Notes under the pieces: generated by a model
Seen by the model: only the letters and a program-made list of their open reading frames with translations
Databases searched by the model: none
Told to the model about the DNA's origin: nothing
Translations under genes and position numbers: made by a program
In this document: positions 8,708 through 16,829 of the stretch, one piece after another
How the letters are laid out: each line of letters opens with the position of its first letter
Position numbering within the stretch: position 1 is the first letter of the stretch
Assembly (NCBI GenBank): GCA_023664485.1
Contig: JAMPFK010000004.1
Coordinates: 1 to 64,000, forward strand
DNA length: 64,000 bases
Reading direction: 5' to 3'
DNA from: Bacteroides fragilis
Lineage (GTDB): Bacteria; Bacillota; Clostridia; Lachnospirales; Lachnospiraceae

Positions 8708-8736
8708 TTGCCACTTGTATTATACAATAGTATACT
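8708..8736 (+). promoter_or_regulatory. gmd operon promoter
   Basis: TTGCCA (8708-8713), 17 bases and TATACT (8731-8736) form a strong promoter 66 bases before gmd. Exactly the same hexamers and spacing occur before pseB (30264-30292), which hints that the two sugar operons are expressed at similar levels. Confidence 0.8.
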
Positions 8737-8802
8737 CCCATATGGAATAGCAAAATGTTCCATAGGGCGCAGCCCTCATAAGCAGAAAGAAGGAGACACG
8801 TT

Positions 8803-9882
8803 ATGCAGAAAACAGCACTTATCACCGGAATTACCGGGCAGGACGGATCCTACCTGGCAGAATTTTTATTAGAAAAAGGATATGAGGTACACGGGCTTAT
8901 CCGTCGGCACAGCATTGCCAATACATCGAGAATCGACCATATCATACAGTCGGATTACAATAAAATAAAATTCTTCCTGCATTTTGCGGATACGACGGAT
9001 TCCAGCAATCTGATGCGCCTGATCGCGGAAATCCGTCCGACGGAAGTATACAATCTGGCTGCGCAGTCCCATGTGGGCGTTTCTTTCGAGGTGCCGGAGT
9101 ATACGGCGGAAGCAACGGGTGTCAGCACCCTGAAGCTGCTTGAGGCGATCCGCGTCAACGGCGGTAACTGCAGATATTATCAGGCATCTACGTCCGAGCT
9201 GTTCGGCGGCATTCCCGAAACGGCGCCGCAGAGCGAAACGACGCCGTTTTATCCCAAGAGCCCTTATGGCGCGGCAAAGCTGTATTCTTACTGGATTACA
9301 GTCAATTACAGGGAATCTTATAATATGTTCACCTGCAACGGTATTTTATTCAATCACGAATCGCCGAGAAGGGGTGAGAATTTCGTTACGAGAAAAATTA
9401 CGCTGGCGATTGCCAATATCATCGCAGGAAAGCAGGAAAAGCTTTCTCTCGGCAATATGAACGCGAAGCGCGACTGGGGGTTTGCAGGCGATTATATAGA
9501 GGGCATGTGGCTGATGCTGCAGCAGGACAAGCCGGGGGACTATGTGCTTGCGACCAACGAAACGCATACGGTAAGAGAATTCGTGGAAGCGGCCTTCGGC
9601 GAGCTGGGAATCCATATCAGATGGGAAGGAGCCGGTGTGAGCGAGAAAGGCTACGATGCGGAAAGCGGGAGGCTTCTGGTGGATGTCAATCCCGAATTTT
9701 ACCGTCCGGCGGAGGTAGAATTCCTATGGGGAAATTGTGAAAAGGCGGAAAAGGAGCTCGGATGGAAAAGAAAGGTGGATTTCAAAGGGCTGGTCGCGAT
9801 GATGATGGAGGCCGATTTAAGAGAAATCGCAGGTATGAGCTGCGAAGAGTATCAGGATAAAATGAGGAAGAGCGAGAAATAA
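8803..9882 (+). CDS. gmd: GDP-mannose 4,6-dehydratase
   Basis: This enzyme converts GDP-D-mannose to GDP-4-keto-6-deoxy-D-mannose, the first step to GDP-L-fucose. The 359-residue length is typical. TGITGQDGSYLAEFLLEKGY binds NADP; RRHSIANTSRIDHI, YNLAAQSHVGVSFEVPEYTA, STSELFGG and the catalytic SPYGAAKLYSYW (Tyr-x-x-x-Lys) are hallmark stretches, and NHESPRRGENFVTRKI is nearly invariant in the family. The ribosome site AGAAGGAGA precedes ATG at 8803. It is the first gene of an operon that continues with a GT-C protein, fcl and manC. Confidence 0.97.
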   Translation: MQKTALITGITGQDGSYLAEFLLEKGYEVHGLIRRHSIANTSRIDHIIQSDYNKIKFFLHFADTTDSSNLMRLIAEIRPTEVYNLAAQSHVGVSFEVPEYTAEATGVSTLKLLEAIRVNGGNCRYYQASTSELFGGIPETAPQSETTPFYPKSPYGAAKLYSYWITVNYRESYNMFTCNGILFNHESPRRGENFVTRKITLAIANIIAGKQEKLSLGNMNAKRDWGFAGDYIEGMWLMLQQDKPGDYVLATNETHTVREFVEAAFGELGIHIRWEGAGVSEKGYDAESGRLLVDVNPEFYRPAEVEFLWGNCEKAEKELGWKRKVDFKGLVAMMMEADLREIAGMSCEEYQDKMRKSEK

Positions 9883-9914
9883 ATCCTGCTTTTCAGAGAA
9901 AGGCACGGTCGTTT

Positions 9915-11630
9915 ATGCTGTCTGTTATTTTTATATGGTTCTATATGGCGGCCACCGCGTTTTTGCTCGGCTATGGAATTTTAACAGGGCTTTCTTCCTT
10001 CGTTTCCTATCGGGTAAAAAGGTGGGACGGCTATGTGATATGCGGTCTGGCCGGTGCGACCGTATATGCGCAGTTTTTCAGTATTTTTGCGCCGGTGGGG
10101 CTGGCGGCGAATCTGCTTCTTATCGCAATCTGCCTGTTCATCGCCTTTTTGTGCCGAAAGAGGCTTCGGGAAGGCTGGAAGCTGCTGCGCGCGGAATGGA
10201 GGGCAGAAGGGAAAGCTTCCGGGGGAAAGATTCCGGCAAAAGGATTTCTTCTGCTGTTTCTGTTCCTGTTGTATGCCTATGGAACTTCGAGGGGCGTACT
10301 GCATTACGACACGGCGCTGTACCATGCGCAGAGCATCCGCTGGATCGAGGAGTACGGTATCGTAAAGGGGCTTGGCAACCTGCATTGCAGGCTGGCTTAT
10401 AACAGCGCTTCTTTTGCCTTGTCCGCACTGTATGGCATGGCCTTTCTGGGCGGACAGTCCTATCACTGTGCGGCGGGTTTTCTGGCGTTTATCCTGGCGC
10501 TTGTCTGTCTTGGACCGGGGGATGCCGTCAGAAGAAAAAGACTGCGCCCATCCGATTTCGCAAGGGTGGCATGTGTCTACTATTTGTTCATTATTTATGA
10601 TGAAATGATATCGCCTGCCTCGGATTATTTTATGGTCCTGACGGCTTTTTATCTGGTCATCCGCTGGATGGACCTGATGGAGGAAAAAGAAAAGGAAATC
10701 TTTCCGTATGCGATGCTGTGTGTGCTCGGCGTGTTTCTGATGACCGTAAAGCTTTCGGCGGCCCTGATCATCCTGCTCGTATGCAGTCCGGCGGCGGCGC
10801 TGTTACGGGAGAAGAGGTGGAAGGAAACTGCAGTTTATACAGGACTGGGCCTTTTGACCGCGGCGCCTTTTCTGATACGGAATGTATTGCTGTCCGGCTG
10901 GCTTGTCTATCCGTTTACGGGGCTCGATCTTTTTCGGGTGGACTGGAAGATCCCAGAGGGAATCGCAGCCTATGATGCGAAGGAAATACGGGTCTGGGGC
11001 AGGGGCTACAGCGATGTGGCGAAGTTCGATATGCCGGCAGGGGAGTGGTTTCCGGCGTGGTTTAGAGGGCTTGGCGGCATGGACCGGCTTTTGGTGTGCG
11101 CCGCGATGCTGTCGGCCGCCGTGTTCGTATTACGGCTTGCCTTATGGCTCGTGCGGAGGGAAAAGGAAAAGGCGGGAAGCCTTTTCCTGGAAGGCGTCGT
11201 TTCGCTTTGCTTCTTATTCTGGCTGTTCAGCTCGCCGTTGATTCGTTACGGCTGCGTTTATGTCTATCTGACGACCGCTGTTGTCTGGGGAGATGTATGT
11301 ACGGAATTTTTTGAGAACGGCCGCCGGAACGGCTGGAAAGCGGGGCGGTATGCGGAACAGGCATGCATGCTCCTGATCTGCCTTTTTCTCCTGTATAAGG
11401 CGGCGGCTTTCGGGAAAGAGATCGTTGTTTCTTATGTGGACGATTACTGGCTGTGCCAGAAGGACTATGATAATTATGAGACGAAGGGCTATGAGATAAG
11501 CGGCATACGTTTTTATTGTCCGGTCGAAGGAGACCGGGTGGGATATGAGAGTTTTCCGTCGTCGCCGGCACAGGCGCGGATCCGGCTGCGCGGAGACGGT
11601 ATCGGGGACGGTTTCCGGTATTTGGAGTAA
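9915..11630 (+). CDS. Multi-pass membrane protein, LIC_10190-like, GT-C glycosyltransferase candidate
   Basis: The 571-residue protein has about ten to twelve hydrophobic segments. The first large loop contains GVLHYDTALYHAQSIRWIEE then GLGNLHCRLAYNSASF, the pattern of LIC_10190-type membrane proteins, whose acidic loop and Trp/His-rich region suggest a GT-C-fold transferase using a polyprenyl-phosphate sugar. The C-terminal 60 residues are soluble. Lying between gmd and fcl, it probably adds or moves a sugar of the same glycan. A true enzymatic role is inferred, not shown. Confidence 0.72.
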   Translation: MLSVIFIWFYMAATAFLLGYGILTGLSSFVSYRVKRWDGYVICGLAGATVYAQFFSIFAPVGLAANLLLIAICLFIAFLCRKRLREGWKLLRAEWRAEGKASGGKIPAKGFLLLFLFLLYAYGTSRGVLHYDTALYHAQSIRWIEEYGIVKGLGNLHCRLAYNSASFALSALYGMAFLGGQSYHCAAGFLAFILALVCLGPGDAVRRKRLRPSDFARVACVYYLFIIYDEMISPASDYFMVLTAFYLVIRWMDLMEEKEKEIFPYAMLCVLGVFLMTVKLSAALIILLVCSPAAALLREKRWKETAVYTGLGLLTAAPFLIRNVLLSGWLVYPFTGLDLFRVDWKIPEGIAAYDAKEIRVWGRGYSDVAKFDMPAGEWFPAWFRGLGGMDRLLVCAAMLSAAVFVLRLALWLVRREKEKAGSLFLEGVVSLCFLFWLFSSPLIRYGCVYVYLTTAVVWGDVCTEFFENGRRNGWKAGRYAEQACMLLICLFLLYKAAAFGKEIVVSYVDDYWLCQKDYDNYETKGYEISGIRFYCPVEGDRVGYESFPSSPAQARIRLRGDGIGDGFRYLE

Positions 11631-11698
11631 ACGGCGGCTTGGAATTGGAAAATGATTCAGGATACAGAACGGATTGAAATACAGAATGGAGGATTACA

Positions 11699-12640
11699 AT
11701 GAACAGGACGGATAAAATTTATGTGGCTGGCCACAGAGGACTGGTGGGGAGCGCGATCGTCAGAAATCTGAAGGAAAAGGGATATGAGAACGTTATCGGC
11801 CGGACGCATCGGGAGCTGGATCTGACAAACCAGGCGGATGTTAAGGCATTTTTTGAGGCGGAGCGGCCGGATGTGGTCGTTCTTGCGGCGGCGAAGGTGG
11901 GCGGCATTAACGCTAACAATACGACGCCGGCGGAATTTGCCTATGAGAATATGCAGATTCAGTGTAATGTGATCAAATGCTGTCATGATTTTCATGTAAA
12001 AAAGCTGTTGTTCCTCGGAAGCACCTGCATTTATCCCAAAATGGCGCCGCAGCCGATACCGGAGGACGCGCTTTTGACGGGGCCGCTTGAGGAAACCAAT
12101 GAGGCCTATGCGATAGCGAAAATCGCGGGTCTCGAAATGTGTAAATTTTTTAAACGGCAGTATGGAGACGATTTCATCAGCTGCATGCCGACGAACCTGT
12201 ATGGGGCTTATGATAACTACGATTTACAGGGCTCCCATGTTATGCCGGCGATGATCCGGAAGTTCCATGAGGCGAAGGTAAAGAAGGAAAAGACAGTGGA
12301 GCTCTGGGGAACCGGAACGCCGCTCAGGGAATTTCTGTATGTGGACGATATGGCGGATGCCTGCGTCTTCCTGCTGGAGCATTACAGCGGGGAAAGCCAT
12401 GTGAATATCGGGACCGGAAAAGAAGTTACGATCAGGGAGCTGGCCAAACTGGTGCAGAAGACGGTCGGCTATCAGGGCGGAATCGTCTGGAATCAGGATA
12501 TGCCGGACGGAACGCCGCGGAAGCTGACGGATGTTACGAAGCTGCATGAGCTCGGATGGAGCCATAAGGTTGAGCTGGAAGAGGGCGTCCGGCTGGCTTA
12601 TGACTGGTTCCGGGAGCATGCCGACAGTGCCCGTATGTAG
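11699..12640 (+). CDS. fcl: GDP-L-fucose synthase
   Basis: Fcl (WcaG) epimerises and reduces GDP-4-keto-6-deoxymannose to GDP-L-fucose. The 313-residue protein has the SDR motif AGHRGLVGSAIVR, the family-specific AAKVGGINANN, FLGSTCIYPKMAPQPI, the catalytic EAYAIAKIAG (Tyr-x-x-x-Lys) and PTNLYGAYDNY, with GTGTPLREFLYVDD near residue 205. ATG at 11699 follows ATGGAGG. It completes the GDP-fucose branch begun by gmd, so the polymer of this locus is likely to contain L-fucose unless the product is used elsewhere. Confidence 0.97.
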   Translation: MNRTDKIYVAGHRGLVGSAIVRNLKEKGYENVIGRTHRELDLTNQADVKAFFEAERPDVVVLAAAKVGGINANNTTPAEFAYENMQIQCNVIKCCHDFHVKKLLFLGSTCIYPKMAPQPIPEDALLTGPLEETNEAYAIAKIAGLEMCKFFKRQYGDDFISCMPTNLYGAYDNYDLQGSHVMPAMIRKFHEAKVKKEKTVELWGTGTPLREFLYVDDMADACVFLLEHYSGESHVNIGTGKEVTIRELAKLVQKTVGYQGGIVWNQDMPDGTPRKLTDVTKLHELGWSHKVELEEGVRLAYDWFREHADSARM

Positions 12641-12662
12641 GGGGAAGGAAGAGGTTATCAGG

Positions 12663-13733
12663 ATGAAAACGTATGGAGTTGTCCTGGCAGGCGGGGGCGG
12701 AACCCGTTTCTGGCCATTGAGCAGGAAAGAACTGCCCAAGCAGCTTTTGAATCTGACCGGAAAAGACCTGATGGTGAACGAGACCATTGACAGGCTGGAA
12801 GGGAACATCGCGAGAGAGGATATTTTTGTCGTTACGAATTATGCGCAGGCGGAGCTGATGTTAGAGGCGACGGCCGGAAGGATCCGCCCGGATCATGTTC
12901 TGGCGGAGCCGGCGGCGAGGAATACTGCAGCCTGCATCGGATATGCGGCGATGGAGATTCTGCGCAAATATGGCGACGGCGTGATGTGCGTGCTGCCTTC
13001 CGATCATTATATCAAAAAGCCGGACGTTTATCAAAAAGCGATCGCCAGCGCGCTTTGCATTGCCGAAGAGACGGACGGGCTCGTCACATTGGGCATTCAG
13101 CCGACTTTTCCATCGACGGGCTACGGCTATATCTGCCATGAAGAGAAAGCGGACGGGAACGGCGCCTATCGGGTAAGGCATTTTGTGGAGAAACCGGATC
13201 TGAAAAAGGCGAAACAATATCTGCTTTCGGGAGAGTACCTGTGGAACAGCGGGATGTTTATCTGGAAAGCTTCCGTGATCATGCGCTATTTTGAAAAACT
13301 TCTGCCGGAGATTTATGCCTGTCTTAAAAAAATCGGAGACGCGATGGGAACGGATGCGGAACGGGAAGTGATTCAGGAAGTTTACCCCAGGATTCCCAGG
13401 ATTTCGATAGATTACGGCATCATGGAACGGGCGGACAGAGTGCTTGTGCTGGAAGGCGATTTCGGCTGGAGCGATGTAGGTAGCTGGGACGCGTTAGACG
13501 CCTTATATGAAAAAGATGATTATGGAAATATTACCTATGGGGAGCAGGTCCATATCGATACCCATGACTGCATCATTTATGCGAAAGATAAGCTGGTGAC
13601 GACGATTGGGTTAGACAACGTCATCGTCGTGGAAACGGAGGACGCGGTGCTCGTCTGCGATAAGAACCGGGCGCAGGAGGTAAAGAAAATCGTAGAGGCG
13701 CTGCAGGACAGTAATAAGCCGCAGTATCTGTAA
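12663..13733 (+). CDS. manC: Mannose-1-phosphate guanylyltransferase
   Basis: ManC makes GDP-mannose, the substrate of Gmd, from GTP and mannose 1-phosphate. The nucleotidyltransferase signature GGGGTRFWPLSRKELPKQ lies at the N-terminus, with FVEKPDLKKA, YLWNSGMFIWKA and FGWSDVGSWDAL further on. At 356 residues it lacks the C-terminal phosphomannose isomerase domain of the longer bifunctional ManC/AlgA proteins. ATG at 12663 is chosen by homology; GGAAGAGG lies about nine bases upstream. Phosphomannomutase and isomerase are not in the window and must come from elsewhere. Confidence 0.95.
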   Translation: MKTYGVVLAGGGGTRFWPLSRKELPKQLLNLTGKDLMVNETIDRLEGNIAREDIFVVTNYAQAELMLEATAGRIRPDHVLAEPAARNTAACIGYAAMEILRKYGDGVMCVLPSDHYIKKPDVYQKAIASALCIAEETDGLVTLGIQPTFPSTGYGYICHEEKADGNGAYRVRHFVEKPDLKKAKQYLLSGEYLWNSGMFIWKASVIMRYFEKLLPEIYACLKKIGDAMGTDAEREVIQEVYPRIPRISIDYGIMERADRVLVLEGDFGWSDVGSWDALDALYEKDDYGNITYGEQVHIDTHDCIIYAKDKLVTTIGLDNVIVVETEDAVLVCDKNRAQEVKKIVEALQDSNKPQYL

Positions 13734-13777
13734 AGGTCATGGGATGAGCGGAGCGGGATTTGGGCGATGAATAACAG

Positions 13778-13807
13778 TTTACAATTTTTACCATATTGTG
13801 ATATGCT
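13778..13807 (+). promoter_or_regulatory. Promoter of the Spo0A-like gene
   Basis: TTTACA (13778-13783), an 18-base spacer and TATGCT (13802-13807) lie 33 bases before ATG at 13841. This suggests the gene is expressed apart from the gmd-manC operon. Confidence 0.55.
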
Positions 13808-13840
13808 TTTCCAAAATGTACTGTAAAGGGGAATGATACA

Positions 13841-14218
13841 ATGGAGAGTAATACAATGGTAAGACCGGAGACAGAGCATGTCATATCGGGGCTGATGTTA
13901 GAGCTTGGCATACCGGCGCATCTGAAAGGGTATCAGTATCTGCGTACGGCGATCAGCATGTGTGTGGAGGATATGGAACTGATTGGAAGCGTAACGAAGC
14001 TTTTGTACCCGGATCTGGCAAGGCAGTATTTGACGACAGATCAGAAGATAGAGCGGGCCATCCGGAATGCGATCGAGGTTTCCTGGGAGCGGGGGAACGG
14101 CGAACTGTTCAAAAGGCTGTTCGGATACGGCAACAGTGTCGGGCACAACAGGCCGACCAATAGCGAGTATATCGCGTCGGTGGCGGATTATGTCCGTCTG
14201 GAGCAGGGGTTTGTCTGA
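13841..14218 (+). CDS. Stand-alone Spo0A C-terminal DNA-binding domain protein
   Basis: The 125 residues align almost end to end with the effector half of Spo0A, the master regulator of sporulation: LGIPAHLKGYQYLRTAISM, ITKxLYPD-like SVTKLLYPDLA, ERAIRNAIEVSW (recognition helix region) and RPTNSEYIASVADYVRLEQ. There is no phosphoacceptor receiver domain at all, and the gene has its own promoter and an AAAGGGG ribosome site. Such a protein should bind 0A-box-like sites without needing phosphorylation, or compete with Spo0A. Its place between fucose and glycosyltransferase genes suggests it may tie polysaccharide output to the sporulation or stationary-phase programme. That is inference. Confidence 0.88.
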   Translation: MESNTMVRPETEHVISGLMLELGIPAHLKGYQYLRTAISMCVEDMELIGSVTKLLYPDLARQYLTTDQKIERAIRNAIEVSWERGNGELFKRLFGYGNSVGHNRPTNSEYIASVADYVRLEQGFV

Positions 14219-14295
14219 CGGATGGAATTCTCGGCTTTGAGAGCTGAACGTTAAAACAGGACGCTAAGCCGGGGAGCCGCTTTCCCAATGGGGGA

Positions 14296-14841
14296 TTATA
14301 ATGCCGTTCCTTTCTTTGGAATGAAAAAGGACTGCATATCTGCTTTTTCTAAATTCAGCAGTGTTATTTTCCTGTCAATTCCCCCGGCATATCCTGTCAG
14401 ACTGCCATTGGAACCGACAACGCGATGGCAGGGCACGATAATTGAAATCCCGTTATGTCCGACGGCGCCGCCGACCGCCTGGGCGGACATGTGCGGAAGC
14501 CCCTTCCAAACGGCAAGCTGTTTTGCAATTTTTCCATAGGTCGTAGTCTGCCCATATGGAATGGAGCAGAGTATCTTCCATACTTCGTTTTGAAATTCTG
14601 TTCCCGTAAAATGCAGCGGCACGGAAAAATCCGGCTCGTTTCCCGAAAAATAGATATCGAGCCAATGCTTTGTCCGCTCAAACAGAGGGATTTCTTTTTC
14701 TTCGTGTTCTTTATCCAGACAGAGGGCAAAATATTTCTGTCCCTCGAACCATAATCCCGTCAGACCGATATCATCTGCGGCTAAAAGGATACCGCCGACG
14801 GGCGATTGATAATGACTGATGTACTGCATAGGAGTAACCAT
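14296..14841 (-). CDS. ogt: Methylated-DNA--protein-cysteine methyltransferase
   Basis: This DNA repair protein moves the methyl group of O6-methylguanine to its own cysteine. The C-terminal half holds the whole signature: GTEFQNEVWKILCSIPYGQT, TYGKIAKQLA (helix-turn-helix with Tyr), AQAVGGAVGHN (arginine-finger region is AQAVG here) and the acceptor site IIVPCHRVVGSNGSLTGYAG. The N-terminal domain SPVGGILLAADDIGLTGLWF is typical of Ogt. ATG at 14829 is an equally possible start. It faces the Spo0A-like gene and is unrelated to sugar synthesis. Confidence 0.95.
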   Translation of the reverse strand: MVTPMQYISHYQSPVGGILLAADDIGLTGLWFEGQKYFALCLDKEHEEKEIPLFERTKHWLDIYFSGNEPDFSVPLHFTGTEFQNEVWKILCSIPYGQTTTYGKIAKQLAVWKGLPHMSAQAVGGAVGHNGISIIVPCHRVVGSNGSLTGYAGGIDRKITLLNLEKADMQSFFIPKKGTAL

Positions 14842-14942
14842 GCCTTTCGTATTCTGACTGCTATTATACTCAGAGAAGGGAAAAACAGCAATGGAAATTC
14901 AGTGAATCTGTTTTATCTTTGATACAGACGATAATTTTTTGG

Positions 14943-14970
14943 AGCGCAAGCACGGGGCTTGCGCTTTTTT
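14943..14970 (+). terminator. Terminator hairpin before the glycosyltransferase operon
   Basis: AGCGCAAGC (14943-14951) pairs perfectly with GCTTGCGCT (14957-14965) across a five-base loop, followed by six T. It lies upstream of the next operon and overlaps that operon's predicted -35 box, so it insulates or tunes it. Confidence 0.75.
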
Positions 14971-14988
14971 GCGCAGATATGCTATACT
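14959..14988 (+). promoter_or_regulatory. Promoter of the first glycosyltransferase operon
   Basis: TTGCGC (14959-14964), an 18-base spacer and TATACT (14983-14988) lie about 58 bases before ATG at 15046. The long run of closely packed genes up to about 27.3 kb could be read from here. Confidence 0.5.
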
Positions 14989-15045
14989 GTTGACATAAAT
15001 AGAGTAAAATCGCGGTCGTATGCGGCGATGGATGGAGAACGGGCA

Positions 15046-15975
15046 ATGAGTTTATTGAGTGTTATCGTACCCTGCTATAATGAGGAAGAAAACGTAGCGG
15101 ACTTTTATCACGAGTTATTGAAGAACGATTCCTTTCTGGAGGAAAAGAAGATAGAGCTGGAAATTCTGTACATCGATGACGGTTCCAGGGACGGCACCGT
15201 GGCGGAGGTCAAGAAGCTGCGTGCGGCGGACGGGCGCGTACATCTTTTATCCTTCTCCCGGAATTTCGGAAAAGAAGCGGCCATTTATGCCGGGCTGCAG
15301 AAATCCAGGGGCGACTATGTGGTCCTGATGGACGCGGACCTGCAGGATCCGCCGTCGCTTCTGCCGGAGATGTATTCTTATATCGAGCAGGGATATGATT
15401 CCGTGGCGACAAGGCGCGTGACCAGAAAAGGCGAGCCCATGATACGTTCTTTTTTTGCGCGGCTTTTTTACCGTCTGATGAATCATATTTCCAGGACCGA
15501 AATCGTAGACGGGGCGAGGGATTATCGGCTGATGACAAGGCAGGTGGTGGATGCGATCCTGTCTATGACGGAATATAACCGTTTTACGAAGGGAATTTTC
15601 GGCTGGGTAGGTTATGAAACGAAATGGATCGAATATGAAAATGTGGAGCGGAAAAAAGGGGAAACAAAATGGTCTTTCTGGAAGCTCTTTCTGTACTCGA
15701 TTGACGGGATTACAGCTTTTTCCACGATGCCGCTGGCGTTCGCTTCCATTATGGGGGTCGTATTCTGTATCGTGGCGTTTCTGCTGATTATCGTAACGAT
15801 CGTGCGCAAGCTGCTGTTCGGGGACCCGACTTCGGGCTGGCCGTCGTTAGTCTGCATTATTTCGCTGATCAGCGGCGTACAGCTGTTTTGTCTCGGAATT
15901 GTGGGGCAATACTTATCTAAGACCTATATGGAAGTAAAACGCAGACCTGTTTATCTGGTAAAAGAGGATATCTGA
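15046..15975 (+). CDS. GtrB/DPM1-like family 2 glycosyltransferase
   Basis: The 309-residue protein has a GT2 domain at the N-terminus (LSVIVPCYNEEENV, YIDDGSRDGT, SRNFGKEAAIYAGL and the metal site MDADLQDPP near residue 95) and two C-terminal membrane helices. This is the layout of GtrB, YkcC and related enzymes that load a sugar from a nucleotide donor onto polyprenyl phosphate. The product would feed the GT-C proteins of the locus. ATG at 15046 follows GGAGAACGGG. Its stop overlaps the next start by one base. Confidence 0.92.
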   Translation: MSLLSVIVPCYNEEENVADFYHELLKNDSFLEEKKIELEILYIDDGSRDGTVAEVKKLRAADGRVHLLSFSRNFGKEAAIYAGLQKSRGDYVVLMDADLQDPPSLLPEMYSYIEQGYDSVATRRVTRKGEPMIRSFFARLFYRLMNHISRTEIVDGARDYRLMTRQVVDAILSMTEYNRFTKGIFGWVGYETKWIEYENVERKKGETKWSFWKLFLYSIDGITAFSTMPLAFASIMGVVFCIVAFLLIIVTIVRKLLFGDPTSGWPSLVCIISLISGVQLFCLGIVGQYLSKTYMEVKRRPVYLVKEDI

Positions 15976-16751
15976 TGAGAGAGATGGTCAGCATTATCGT
16001 ACCGGTCTACCGCGCGGCGCCGTATATCGCCGAGACGATAGAGATGGTCGTAAAACAAACTTATCAAAACTGGGAGCTGCTTCTGATCGACGACTGCTCG
16101 CCCGATAACAGCGAAGAGATCATCCATCACACGATAGATAAACTGTCCGGACAGGCATCGGGCGGGGCGGAGCGTATCCGTTTTGTCAGGAAAGAGAAGA
16201 ACGAGGGGGCGGCTGAGGCGAGGAATACCGGTATCGGGCTCGCAAAAGGGAGATATATCGCTTTTCTGGATGCGGATGATATCTGGCACCCGGAGAAGCT
16301 TGAAAAGGAGCTTTCTTTTATGGAGGAAAAGAAAGCGGCCTTTGCGTTTACCGCATATGAATTTGGTGATGAAAAGGCGCATGGAACCGGAAAAATCGTG
16401 AAGGCGCCGGAGCAGCTGACCTATAGGAAAGCGTTGTCCAGAACGGTGATCTTTACCTCGACGGTCATTTTTGATACGGAAAAAATTTCCAGAGAGCTGA
16501 TTCGAATGCCCGTTGTGGAGAGCGAGGATACGGCCGCCTGGTGGAAGATCCTGCGAAACGGCTATACGGCCTATGGCCTGAATGAGGCGCTCGTTATCTA
16601 CAGGAGGCCGGCCAAAAGCCTTTCCTCTAATAAATTTACAGCGTTAAAGCGAATCTGGAATTTATACCGCAGGGAAGAAAAACTGTCTCTTCCCGTCAGT
16701 GCATTCTGTTTCTGCCTGTGGGCGTTCCGCGCTACGCTCCGGCGGATATAA
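15975..16751 (+). CDS. Family 2 glycosyltransferase
   Basis: This 258-residue GT-A enzyme has VSIIVPVYRAAPYIAETIEM, LLIDDCSPDNS, the conserved NEGAAEARNTGI and the metal-binding AFLDADDIWHP. It has no membrane segment and probably acts at the inner face of the membrane. The start ATG shares its A with the TGA stop of the previous gene, a sign of coupled translation. Donor and acceptor cannot be read from the sequence. Confidence 0.92.
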   Translation: MREMVSIIVPVYRAAPYIAETIEMVVKQTYQNWELLLIDDCSPDNSEEIIHHTIDKLSGQASGGAERIRFVRKEKNEGAAEARNTGIGLAKGRYIAFLDADDIWHPEKLEKELSFMEEKKAAFAFTAYEFGDEKAHGTGKIVKAPEQLTYRKALSRTVIFTSTVIFDTEKISRELIRMPVVESEDTAAWWKILRNGYTAYGLNEALVIYRRPAKSLSSNKFTALKRIWNLYRREEKLSLPVSAFCFCLWAFRATLRRI

Positions 16752-16829
16752 AGAGTGAACGCCGGCGGCATACCGGAAAGATTGAAGAGAAGGAGTCCGC
16801 AACGCCAGATCTGCAAATGAGGTGCTAAT

